From Diphasiastrum complanatum (lineage: Eukaryota > Streptophyta > Lycopodiopsida > Lycopodiales > Lycopodiaceae), in NCBI GenBank assembly GCA_029204225.1, contig MU832211.1:18005-82004 (forward strand): a stretch of DNA of 64,000 nucleotides, read 5' to 3'. Below are positions 31,754 to 42,259 of the stretch, piece after piece; position 1 is the stretch's first letter; the number at the start of each line of letters is the position of its first letter. The notes under the pieces are model-generated. The model saw only the letters and a program-made list of their open reading frames with translations. It made no database searches and had not been told where the DNA came from. The translations under genes were made by a program, and so were the position numbers.

Positions 31754-33470
31754 TCAGACCTCATAATAAATAGGGCATCTGAATAGAAAATGCTCCTTTG
31801 AATCCACCTCCCCTAATGTGCACATCTGACAAAGTCTGCTAATATGAAATATGAGGGATGCCCTGGAAATGCCCCGTCTCCACATATAACTAGTGTGAGG
31901 AAACTCGGAACTGTGTAAATTGGTGGCAATGTCAGAGTCCACTATCCAAGTAACGACGTAAAACTGAGACCCCGACACTGTCCAACTCTAGGAAATTGAA
32001 GCAATAGAAGTCCAGTTTGACGCCAAGGGCCCCTGCCATGTCACTCGAAAATATGAATGGTAAATAACTCGTCTGATATACTGATGGAATCTCTTTGGTA
32101 GATCAAAGATAAATGTCATATATGCGTAAGAGACGAGAAGCCTAGGAGTACCATGATAGCTAATGATCTAGGTGATGAAGTTGTTGAGAAGAGAGAAAAG
32201 CTATGTGTGGATAATGTGAAACTAGAAGACTCATCACTCTCTGGATGTATGTAATAAACCTAATAATAGCCTCAACCCGAAGTGGTACGACAACAAACTC
32301 AGCAAGTATAATCTAGTGAGGAACAAATGGCTTGGCCCTGGATCATGCGTGCAAGCATATTGATCTGTAGACGAGAAATACCAATCCACTCTGACTTGGG
32401 AAACCCAATACCCCAAGCCTCCGCTGCATACATAGTTGTGAGTGTAACAATATTGTTAGACAAGTTACACTTACTCGAGGCATCCCGAATGTACTTCCGA
32501 AGCAAAACCGATCGAGACTAACCAACAAAGTATGACCCTTAATAGTCTACCTATGGCGGCGTTTCTCATACTGAAAGAACGACCAGTGAAGGAAGTCCCC
32601 AAATAAGTATAAGAGGATACCACCTCGAGTGGTTGTCCCCCTAGAGTGAACACCCCTAGTTGATGGCTTTCTCAAGCTCATCAATATACAAACCAAAGAG
32701 TGTGGGGGAGAGGAAACGATCTACTTCACCCAATAGTACTCCTAACACTCTCAAAGAGACCCTCCTTTGAAGCATCCCCAAACTTGCTCATATAGTGCCA
32801 TGACAGCCAATATGGTATCAGTAGAAAAACCAAGATCTCTCATCCTCTGGATGAGCATATGATGTGGGACAGAGTTGAATGCTTTCCGAAAATCCACAAA
32901 ACAACAATAAACTCTCTCAAGTCTGGGGGACCTAGCCTCCTCAATGATAGCACGAAGTGTGAACACATGATCAATGGTGGAATTTTGTGTCCTGAAGCCA
33001 GCCTAGCCCAAGGCATGTAATCGTCGTGTCTCAGCCTCACAACTAATCATTGTCTAAAGGATAGTGCCATAAAGTTTAGCCACAATTGGCCGATCATAAT
33101 GGTCAATCATAATGGTACAATAGTTATCAGGTTTCATGGGTTCAACACTCTTGTGAATGGGGTGGATGGTATTAGTGCACCATGGAAAGGAAAGCCAGAA
33201 ATGACAGCCTAATTAAGGAGTGAGGCCAAGACAGATGCAAGTATATCAGTGGCATGAATCACGAGTTCAACCTCTAGGTCCTCCATATCCCGAGCACGAT
33301 GAGTCTTTGTTTTCACAACGGCAAGAGAAACCATAGCATGGGTGAAAAAGGAGAAGGTGGAGAGATGAGGATTCAGTCCAACAATGTAAATCTCTCAGCA
33401 TTGGAGGTGGAGCCCGGGGGATTAACTCACGCCAAAAACTAGATGAGGAACTATACAGAAGATCCACAAA
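31754..33470 (-). pseudogene. LINE-H ORF2 reverse transcriptase and C-terminal region
   Basis: From 33470 downward: MDLLYSSSSSFWRELIPR (before RT), then IIEEARS with RVYCCFVDFRKAFNSVPHHM (RT motif A, about 32890), RNAAIGRLLRV and SQVRVDW remnants, and RLCQMCTLGEVDSKEHFLFR with CPIYYEV (zinc knuckle, about 31775-31850). Many shifts and stops. The YADD motif is not readable in one frame. Confidence 0.82.
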
Positions 33471-33746
33471 ACATTCCCCTTCAGAAGTTTCATATACACG
33501 TTTTTTAAAACGGCAAGTATAGCTTTATAGGCTTATGTTATTACGAAGATGGGGAGATGGTAAAGATCGTGCATAGTTGACTTGTGAATGGAGTTGTTTG
33601 CATACATTAGCATACCAAGGCTGATGAGGATGATGAAACTTCGGGCACGTGGATTTTTTATGACGTTTGGAAGGGAAGGCGGTGGTATGAAGAGTTGTCG
33701 TGAGAAACGATGCTTGGGAGTGGAGTGGGCTATCATATGGAAAACT

Positions 33747-34570
33747 TCAGAGCATGAAAGAGAAAGCATCTTGGTAAAGATGTGTGTAAGCATGATTAAA
33801 TGTGTAATTAGGGGCACGTTCCATAGGAGACGGATTAGATGGAGAGAGATCTAACACTGAGCCCAAATGAATAGAAAGAAAGGAATGATCAGATAGTGTG
33901 GTGGAAGAAACAATAAAGTCAGATAAAAAGGGTATAAGATGGTGACCCCATGAAATAATCCACAACACTACTCCCACCACTATGAGGGTGGCAAGTATAG
34001 TCACCAGAACTTGGCCAACAAGACAAGCCATTAAAAATGGCAAGCTCATGGCATGTATCCTCAAAGGATCAATAGTGATCATGTGAAACTCTGTTTGTCT
34101 AGAGGAGGTCCTAGCGTTGAGGTCTCTGGACAAAAGTGTATGACCACCCTCAAAATAAAGAAGAATATCTAAAGAAAGATCAACGTACGGGGAACCCATA
34201 CTATCAACAAAAGCTGAAGACTCTAGTGGAAAATAGCAAACTGCAAGATACACATCCCTGTCAAGCCCAATACTCCAACCAAGAAATCGAAACCACAGAT
34301 AGCATGCTTGCTCATCTTGTTGAACGAGATCAATGATAGGCTGTAGTGAGTCCCTATACAAGTATGCCACCCCGCCAGAACCTCTGCCCCCCACAGATCT
34401 AGTCTCTAAACGAAAAACTAAAGCCCACCTAAAGCCCTGAAACTCTAGTAGTCCCATAAATTGAATCTCATGAGTCTCCATGAAAAGAAGGATATTTTCC
34501 TGCGAGATGAAGCCTGCTAAATCTCCTATTGTTGCTGAAGAATGAATGCGTTACAGTTCCATAACCCAAT
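33747..34570 (-). pseudogene. LINE-H ORF2 endonuclease
   Basis: LWNCNAF is readable near 34550. The open frame then has METHEIQFMG (catalytic Glu), GGRGSGGVAYLYRDSLQP, RDLNARTSSRQTEF (GDFN changed to RDLN) and TTLSDHSFLSIHL (catalytic Asp-His). The 244-residue frame ends in the linker before RT. Confidence 0.88.
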
Positions 34571-34679
34571 ATGTAGGTGATGTGGATGTAGGCGATGTGG
34601 ATGGAGTCTTAGGCTGCTCCTATACCCGAGAGCCCCAACTTCCTAGGCATTAGAATAAGATGGACCATGATCCAGATAT

Positions 34680-35508
34680 CTAACTTCACCATCACGATAA
34701 ATGGCAAATCGTCCTGATGCTTTACCCTCCTGAAAATTTTTCTTACGTTCTTGTACTTGGATATAAGTAAGATCCTCATCCACGAAAATCTATGTGCCCT
34801 TTAATTTAGGCTTGATCTCAATACCTTAGTTCTTTCTTCTTTGATTTGAAGCAAATAATAAAGTGGAATTGTCTTTTTTGGTACGCCAAGCATTATTCAA
34901 TCCATCTGTATTGCAGCTCAAAGTGGTATCTAAAAAGGATTTTGCTTCTTTCACAGCATCTTTAGTGTCAAGAACACCTCGAACTCGAACATTGAGAGCC
35001 TTGAAATCACGTAATTTTTCTTCAGAGATAGTAGCTGAAAGAGCAGTGGACATGTGAGCTGTATAACCTCCTTTTTTTTGGAATAAAGGAGCCCAAGTTT
35101 TCGTAGCCTCTCCTTGTGTTTGCTCAGATGTCATTCTAACTCATTGATTTTACTTGTCATTGGGGATGGCATTCTTTCGAAGGTCTAGATTTTCTGCTTG
35201 AGAACCATATTATCTTAAAGTAACGTCGTCATCGTCAGTTTAAGTTGCTATACTTCGAGACTTAAGTTATCCACCTGTGCTTTTAGATACCCCTCAAATG
35301 CCTTTCTTGGTGTGTCGATATCATCTTCAGAAAGAGCATTCTTGGCAGATGAGGAAGAAGGTAGTGTGGGTTCAGATGAGGAGGCGGTAGATACAGAAGA
35401 AGAAGAAATGCCAGATGAGGAAGGGGCAGGGACAGCCTTGACAGGGATAGGCAGCACCAATGCTGGCTCACTGGCAATTGGCAGCACTACCTGAGTTTCT
35501 GCCAGCAA
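34680..35508 (-). pseudogene. LINE-H ORF1
   Basis: The N-terminal Ser/Pro-rich part (35508-35248) ends at FEGYLKAQVDNLSLEV. The next frame (35134-34826) has [20 protein letters not shown] and NNAWRTKKDNSTLLF (RRM-like core). At 34800-34690, [20 protein letters not shown] and RFAIYRDGEVRYLD form the C-terminal domain. Three frames, so at least two breaks. Confidence 0.85.
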
Positions 35509-35780
35509 TGAATCTAGCAGCCATGGATTTCCAGCGATGGAGGTGCTGGCAGCAATGGGGATACTGCTGCCAGCAATGGAGGTATTTTCAGCAGCGCCGG
35601 AGGTAATGGCAGCGATGGATGTGAAAGTACTGTCAGCGATACGGGCCAGGAGCTACGAGCAATGGAGATGCTGCCGGAACAAGGTGGGGAGCAGGGGGAG
35701 TTAGCTCCACCCCACTAACATGGAGCCATAGAGAGAGGTGGAGTGATGGAGCTGGAGCGGGAACGATGGATGGGGCTAGC

Positions 35781-37577
35781 GTGCCATAGAAAAGAGCTGC
35801 ACCATAGAAAGAGCAAACTTAGTTTGATTTCACCATTGCCATAATTGACCATCTCATTATTACTCCAAGAAAAAAACAAGAGATGATATCATTAATATTT
35901 TGGATTTGATTGCTACTCCCCACCTCAGAAGTTATCTTCTCTGAGGAAGCTACTACTTTCCAGCTATGATTTTCCAATCTCAAGTGGAAAGGAACTCGGA
36001 ACTCGATAGTACAGTGAAAGGTATAAAAGGTGCTTGGGAATAAAATGATTCATAAATGTAAAGAGTAAGAGTGGTATCGTTTGTTTGAACTTTGTACAGA
36101 TTAATATGCCTGAAAAGGATAATCAAGATCCCTAGCTATAATTGAATCACTGAAAGTACCCAATTACTAACTTTCAATCATCCATGCTTCCTTCCCAATC
36201 TGCCTATGTGTATCCTTTGAGTTTCTTTTGAATATTGTAATGTATTTAATTTCATATTTGTAAGCAAAACTCTAGGTTAAGCATGAAGAGCATCCTAGAA
36301 TAAGCTTACTGATTTTAGAGAAGACAAGCTCCAATTATGGTAGTTTGGAGTAGTATTACTAATTATGATATTAAGATCAATCACGAGAAGTTATAAATCG
36401 ATTATTCCTTTCAAACGCGTGGAATAAAAACATTCCTGGGTTTCCAGAGATTGTTTCGTAAGTTTGTGTTAAGCAAGCTTAGTGCTTTGGTTCTTCAATA
36501 ATTACTTGTGTTCTGTAATACTCAGTTCAGGTACTTTTTTAGATTCAAACAATATAGGATTCCAGTTATGTTGCAAGGAGCAGAATTGATGTACCATCAA
36601 TCAAGAAGACCTTGAAAAATGGCAGTGCATGCTCTGGATCATCCCTAACATGGTTGTCATGACTTAAGGATATAGTCATTGAGTAATAGTCTCAAGTCAC
36701 AACATTGCATTGCATCTCGGATGTAATCAATCATACGAGTGGAAAGAAGTCCACGCAATTTGTATTTCTATAGTAAGATCTAACATGACCTGTGCATGTG
36801 TAAGAATCACAACGCTCATCCTTTCTAAGTCTAGAAAGAATATAGTCATCCTGGTAGGTAACCATCTCAATGAATGTGATGTGGCTTCCTAACTCTAGGT
36901 AGTCATCTTCTTTCTTTCCCCTTTCACCAATTGCGTCTACAATATGGCCTCCACACGAGAGGATACGATTCAGCATGTGATTTGCACGTTGGACATGGAG
37001 AAGGCACTAGACAGTAACTCCTCACACAGAGACAAACGGTTCACTGGTGAGCACAAAGCTTGTCTAGGATGCTAGACGCAATACTGTGACATGAGCTATA
37101 AAGTATCTTCTCTTATCCTTCCTCATTTTGGTGCTGATGTCTCTTCATTTCCAGTGGTAACTTTAACCTTGTTATCTGTGCTTGTTTTTGCTCTTCTTTT
37201 ATTCTTTGTCCTTCATTGGACTGCATATGTATTCCTTCTGCACCATTCTTGTGATGTCATTATTTCTTTACTTTTTACAATGTCCACATTTACAACATGG
37301 GCTCTATAAGGCACTCAACACTAGATTAAGTAAGAATGAAGATTTATCCTGCTCTTTACAAAACTGCACTAAACAGTCTGAGAGTACTAATTGCAAGATG
37401 TGTTTCTAAGTGTGGATCTACAAGATGCATTCGCTAATTTCATGTAATCTCACGCTAGGACTTCAAATGAGAACAGGAAAACGGATTATGTAATACGCAC
37501 TGAGCTCCAAGAAATGCCCAAAGAACAAACATCATCTATTCACAAACAAGAGAGAAGAAACACCAAAATATCAATAC
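35781..37577. other. 1.8 kb with no recognised feature
   Basis: AT-rich sequence upstream (gene sense) of LINE-H. A few frames of 60-80 codons show no family that I recognise. If the candidate exon at 37578 is real, this is intron. Confidence 0.5.
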
Positions 37578-37693
37578 CACCATTTGCTGTTTGTGGTCAC
37601 TACCACTTTCGTCTGTGTCAGCAACTGTATCTGCCTTTATAGTCTGTACATGCAAGAGCATATTTAGAACTGCTTTCTTCTGACACCTTGTAG
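37578..37693 (-). CDS. Candidate upstream exon of the CHFR-like gene
   Basis: Acceptor TTTCTTTAG and donor GTG|GTATTG enclose an open 116-nt stretch with KKAVLNMLLHVQTIKADTVA and DTDESGSDHKQQMV. It ends in phase 0, as needed by the RING exon at 25659, and an acidic Ser-rich linker is expected between FHA and RING. There is no sequence signature, so this rests on splice sites, phase and composition only. Confidence 0.3.
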
Positions 37694-38639
37694 CTAAAGA
37701 AAATAGAACAATCTGCCAAAAAAAGATGCTGAAATTTCATTTCTATCAAATTAACTACAACTAATGGTTATGATTTGAGTTTGAAAAGAGTTGATGGATT
37801 CTACATATCCAGACAGAAGTATAAAAAAATGTGAACATGTATAATATTTAATCGTTGGAACACCGATACCTACATGCATTACCAAGCATTCCAGTATTAC
37901 TTGATGATACTCTCGTCACAGTGGCCTTCTTTTCATCTGATGCTAGACACACCATTTATCGGGCACATGATCATCTACAATGGATACAAGAGTTGTATAG
38001 AGCTCTTGTGGATATCACAACAAGTATATAGAATGGATGAGAGCTAAGACGTTTACTTCAGTCTATGCTTCGCTTGACAAATACCTAGTCAAGGTCAACG
38101 GTCTCAAACAGAGAGATTGGCTTCATAATATTCGGTCCATTCTATACACGATAGAGGCTCAGTCCTTCCTTACAATTATATACTCAATTTATGGATTTTG
38201 TATCGATGAAGCATAAATGACAATAATAGACACAATTCAAGCAATCTCCCACGAAGAATGACCAATTAATGTTTTTTTGGTAGCGGAGATGTATGGACAC
38301 ATATTCATACAATAAGTGGGGCCTTATCTGGATTTCTCTAATAGTGTTAGGCATATGGTTCCATTTATCATGTCTTTTTGGCAACATACTATTGGTGCCT
38401 TTTGGTAGGGTGCAGACCATTTGGTCATATGGGCCATGGTAATGAGGTTCTCAAACAGTACGTATGCTAGTTCTACGAGTCACTTCACAACTGATTGGTT
38501 TGGGTCAGTCACTTGGGTGACTTAAGCTCTTTGTAGGAGGCTCATGCTGCAAAGACAACAAGTTTCTCACTACAGATCCCACCCTAAACAATAGAATTGG
38601 CATCAGTCCCACAACAAATTTGACATTAAAAATCCAGGC
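37694..38639. other. About 950 bp with no recognised feature
   Basis: A plus-strand stretch at 37870-38030 is open in one frame (VLLDDTLVTVAFFSSDARHT) but matches nothing that I recognise. Confidence 0.45.
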
Positions 38640-39228
38640 TGGTTTTGTGCTTAGCATTCTCCTATGATTTTTTCGGAGTGACAGTGGCATCTCAGAAGAT
38701 ATATGGAGCACCATTGGGGTGAAGCACGGTTGTTCCCTCTCACCTACACTTTTTGGACTTTATATTGATGAGCTTCAGAGAGTCATTGAGCAGAGCAGTG
38801 GTACAGGCTGCGGGCTTGGGGATATTCTGATTGCCATTCTCCTATATGCAGATGATGTAGCTTTAGTCTCCTCGACTAGAGAGGGTTTACAGAGGCAGCT
38901 AGACAGTCTCCATGATTTTTGCACCAGATGGGGCTTGAGGGTTAACATTGAGAAGACCAAAGTTATAGTTTTCAACACATCCAGGGCTTTCATGCAACGA
39001 CAGGAGCTTATTTTTTATGGACAGCCACTGGAGATTGTATCATCCTATACTTATCTTGGGGTTCTTTTCACTGGTCCTATATTTGGTATAAGACATGCAG
39101 CAACAGCTAGACTTGGGAAGGGACATGCCTCCCTGGTCCAGCTTGAGCGATTTTGCTTTCAGAGATTTATTCGGGACACCCCGAGTAAGTGTTGGCTGTT
39201 TTATACTTTTGTTTCTCCCACAACATTG
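38640..39228 (+). pseudogene. LINE ORF2 fragment: reverse transcriptase palm
   Basis: GVKHGCSLSPTLFGLYIDEL (motif B), IAILLYADDVALVSSTREG (motif C, YADD) and WGLRVNIEKTKVIVFNTSR (motif D), then SYTYLGVLFTGPIFGIRHAA. The fragment is truncated at both ends. It meets a minus-strand LINE fragment at about 39228, both ending with their 3' sides. Confidence 0.9.
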
Positions 39229-39525
39229 TATTCTGTAAGCATGAGTCCCGCTCGGAAGATCAAGTACAGATAAGCCCCAAGTCCGAAGAAGGGCTGAGAC
39301 ACTGCCAAACCAAGAATGCTTGGCCCCCTGTCCAGCAATGGTGCGTGATGAAGTGAGAGCAGCAACAATATCTGGAAGTGTCTAACTCTGATATCCTGTG
39401 AAGAAAGGTAATGATCTGAAACATAGCACTGATAACCAGGGGAGGGGAAGCAAACTCCGCTAATATGATATCATGTGGCACCGAGGGCTTAGCCCTAATC
39501 ATCCTGCTAAGCATGAGAATATCGA

Positions 39526-39526
<1 letters not shown>
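39229..39526 (-). pseudogene. LINE ORF2 C-terminal fragment
   Basis: RIDILMLSRMIRAKPSVPHD, IILAEFASPPLVISAMFQII and, in another frame, WGLSVLDLPSGTHAYR. Its 5' side abuts the (GA)n tract at 39529, the TC tail of the next LINE on the minus strand. Confidence 0.85.
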
Positions 39527-39528
<2 letters not shown>

Positions 39529-39613
<85 letters not shown>

Positions 39614-39815
39614 GAATAGAATAGGATATATATTAATGTCTATAGAGTGCCCTTGGGCACATAAGACAAAGAAAATGTACATCAGAAAGGAGGATTGTCC
39701 ATGCCGGGGACTTATTTCTATCAGCTAAAACTAAAACAGAAGAAAACTGGAAACAAAACCAAAGCTTAACCTCCAGCTATGGTGAGGGTACAAAAACAGT
39801 AGCTTAACCATAAGA
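39529..39815 (-). mobile_element. LINE 3' end fragment with hairpin and (TC)n tail
   Basis: On the minus strand: about 150 bp of 3' UTR, the hairpin at 39647-39660 (GTGCCCTTGGGCAC), ATAGACATTAATATAT and a long (TC)n tail (39529-39610). It is severely 5'-truncated. Its 5' side abuts the TC tail of LINE-B. Confidence 0.85.
39647..39660 (-). ncRNA. LINE 3' UTR hairpin
   Basis: GTGCCCTTGGGCAC is self-complementary, the same stem sequence as in LINE-A. Confidence 0.75.
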
Positions 39816-39816
39816 G

Positions 39817-39819
<3 letters not shown>

Positions 39820-39865
<46 letters not shown>

Positions 39866-41165
39866 ATTGATGTCTTTTCCATGCCAAGAGGCATATAAGA
39901 CGAAAAAGTACATGTCAAGTGTGTGGTACAACGGGAGTGTATGAAACGTCTCCATAACAGAAAAGAAAAGCATATGTACTACAACCGCAATGAAGAGTAC
40001 ATCTAAAGAGAGTCAAGCTGCCAATATAAGGCTAGTGATAATGGTATATCTCGCTGTCCTCAAATACTGCTGCTTTCAAAGAAAGATGTAATGGGTATAA
40101 CACCTGGAGGTGGTCTCGATAAGTGCTGTTGACGTCGCCAAGGAGGTCGTCTCTGAGTAGTGGCTCTGCGGAGAATATGAGTATGTGTAGTACGTCATCT
40201 CTAGTGTCTATGTCGGGAAAGGTCACTGGCGTCGCCATTGTCATCCGAGCCAAGGTCCATCGGACATCTGCGATCTCCTGCGGGAGAAGAACGATGTGAT
40301 CTGGAGCTGTCTATTTGGATGAGTCAATGGCTGGCATAGGTCCTGTCCTAGTAAAAACATCTCTCTGATCATAAGTGCAACGCATCGTGGATCATCATAT
40401 GCTATAAGGGACCGCAGTGTGACCGGAGCATCTCGAAAAAGGCAATGGTATCTCCCTTTGATCTCATAGTAGACTGGACATCTGAATAAAATGTGCTCCT
40501 CGGACTCCACCCCAGATAGTGAACATATCTGGCAGATCCACTGGTCTCGTGGGGTACCATGGAAACGTCGAACCTCAATCTATAGCTAATGTGATGAGAC
40601 TCGTAAGTGACCCAGTGTGAATCTTAGACCATGGGATAATCCAGAGTCTAAATAGCGTGGTAGAACTGGGGTCCCCATTGCATCCATCTCCAAGAATTGA
40701 GTCTTGTAATAGTCGGGTTTGTTGACCCCTAGCTGGCCCTGACATTAATGATGAAGATATGCTCTATAGAGAAAACGCCTGATATAGTCGTGGGTCTTGA
40801 TGGGAGGTCCGTGATAGAGATGCCGAGGGTATCAAGTTGATGTGATGCCTGTGAAAACCATGACAAGCGATAGTCCAGACTATGAAGGTGCTAGGATGAT
40901 GTGAGTGCCGCCTGTGTGTATCTATGTGGCAACCTGAGGCGCTGTATATAAGTGATGAGACGGAAGATGGCATCAAGCTATAGAGGTGGAACTGCAAACT
41001 TTGCTAGGATAATTTGGTGCAAGACGGAGGGCTTAGCCCATATCATCCGTGATAGCATAAGGACCTGTAGTCGTGAGATACTAGCCCAGTCAACTGAGGT
41101 GAGCCCTGGACACCATGCTTCTGGCAGCATATTTATCGTAGCTACATACGCACTATATGGTCACA
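39820..41165 (-). mobile_element. LINE-B, 5'-truncated, (TC)n tail
   Basis: On the minus strand: ORF2 C-terminal half (41165-40241), 3' UTR, hairpin at 39881-39894 (ATGCCAAGAGGCAT), ATCAATAAAAT and tail (39820-39860). SISRLQVLMLSRMIWAKPSV lies at about 41090-41030, and EEHILFRCPVYYEIKGRYHC with SLIAYDDPRCVALMIREM lie at 40500-40350. Its 5' end meets LINE-C0 head to head. Confidence 0.88.
39881..39894 (-). ncRNA. LINE-B 3' UTR hairpin
   Basis: ATGCC/GGCAT stem around AAGA; same position relative to the tail as in the other copies. Confidence 0.75.
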
Positions 41166-41217
41166 GCCCGACCCTGATAAGGTCAAGATACAATTCTATG
41201 GCACACATCTACTACGG

Positions 41218-41805
41218 TTGGATGCTACGGGTACCCCTGTCCTTCCAGCATATCTTACACAGCCATTATCTTTTGGTCTGCAATACCGTATGGGACAGCT
41301 CCGAGTTTCTTCTCATCAGCTGGCTATTGAGACGGGTAGATACACGGACACTCCCAGATTGCAGAGGATATGTCAGCTTTGTTCTCTTCATGAGATGGAG
41401 GATGACTTCCAATTCATCTTTCGCTGTCCAGTATATTACGAGATCAGGGGACGTTACCATTGTTTATACAGAGATACCCCTCTCACGTTGCGATCGTTCC
41501 TCAAATATCCAGACTCCAAATGTGTAGGTCTTCTATTGAGAGAGATGTATACTCTACGAGCTTCACTTCTACCTGCCACAGATATGGATCACGGCCAGGC
41601 TCATATTACCCAGTTTTTCCAGAAGCAAGACAGAGAGGACATTACCATTTTGGATTTTGAAGTCCCCACTCGGAGATCGAAGACACAGAAAGTCTCACAT
41701 ATTTCTGCTAGATCCAGGATCACTAGATCTTCACGGGCTTCTCGCCAATCCACAGCACGCTCCACTTCTACTATCACTCACTATTTTCAGCTTACTCATA
41801 GCTAG
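41218..41805 (+). pseudogene. LINE-C0 ORF2 C-terminal region with zinc knuckle
   Basis: [40 protein letters not shown] (C-x2-C...C; the His is replaced) and [20 protein letters not shown], then a basic Ser/Arg-rich tail. The frame is open and ends at a natural-looking stop, but the protein start is missing because the element is truncated. Confidence 0.85.
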
Positions 41806-41996
41806 TCTCCTCCGCAGAGTAGGTGGTTAAGCTCTTGCATTGTACCCTCGCAAGCTGGTGGTCAAGCTTGGATGTTTCTTCTTCTTAGAGATAGCGAGAT
41901 AGATATGCTAGTTTCTTGTCTTCTTCTCTTTTCTACTAGTAAATAAGTCCGTATGCGGACAATGCTCCTCACCTTTTGTACTCTCTTTTGTCTTAT

Positions 41997-42010
41997 GTAC
42001 CTTTGGGTAC
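41997..42010 (+). ncRNA. LINE-C0 3' UTR hairpin
   Basis: GTACCTTTGGGTAC, stem GTACC/GGTAC, a different stem sequence from LINE-A with pairing kept. Confidence 0.75.
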
Positions 42011-42036
42011 CAAAAGACGTTAATAATAATAATTCT

Positions 42037-42116
<80 letters not shown>

Positions 42117-42259
42117 GTTGGCTTTCTACTTGCAGAGGGAAGACGAGGGCACTGACTAGTCGCGGTTCAGGTGGTGTTGCTTGCTTATTTCGAGACTCTC
42201 TCCAGCCATGGGTCGAGCTACTATACATTGACGAGCAGGCTCGCTATATCTGGATCAGG

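Larger units (their letters stand above)
25858..35780 (-). mobile_element. LINE-H (L1-type), near full length, split by gypsy G5
   Basis: The 3' part is 25858-26456 and the 5' part 31718-35780. Together they hold a 5' region, ORF1, endonuclease, RT and C-terminal domain, 3' hairpin (25880-25893) and a short CTTTCTTTCTTC tail. G5 interrupts ORF2 between SP and VTLRSLISYVDPRC, near its C-terminus. The flanks CAGTC (31718-31722) and CAGTT (26452-26456), read on the minus strand, are a 5-bp target duplication with one change. Confidence 0.85.
41166..42112 (+). mobile_element. LINE-C0, 5'-truncated, (TC)n tail
   Basis: It starts within the ORF2 C-terminal region and runs through the 3' UTR to a hairpin at 41997-42010 (GTACCTTTGGGTAC), AAAAGACGTTAATAATAAT and about 36 TC units (42040-42112). 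LINE-C follows immediately. Confidence 0.88.

Noticed and set aside
36731-36976. Possible host exon on the minus strand
   Set aside because: The frame has no recognisable motif and no convincing splice sites, and does not resemble an FHA domain.
38640-39526. Twin-priming inversion of a single LINE
   Set aside because: In twin priming the inverted part and the 3' part meet with their 5' sides. Here the two fragments meet with their 3' sides, so they are better read as separate fragments or a later rearrangement.
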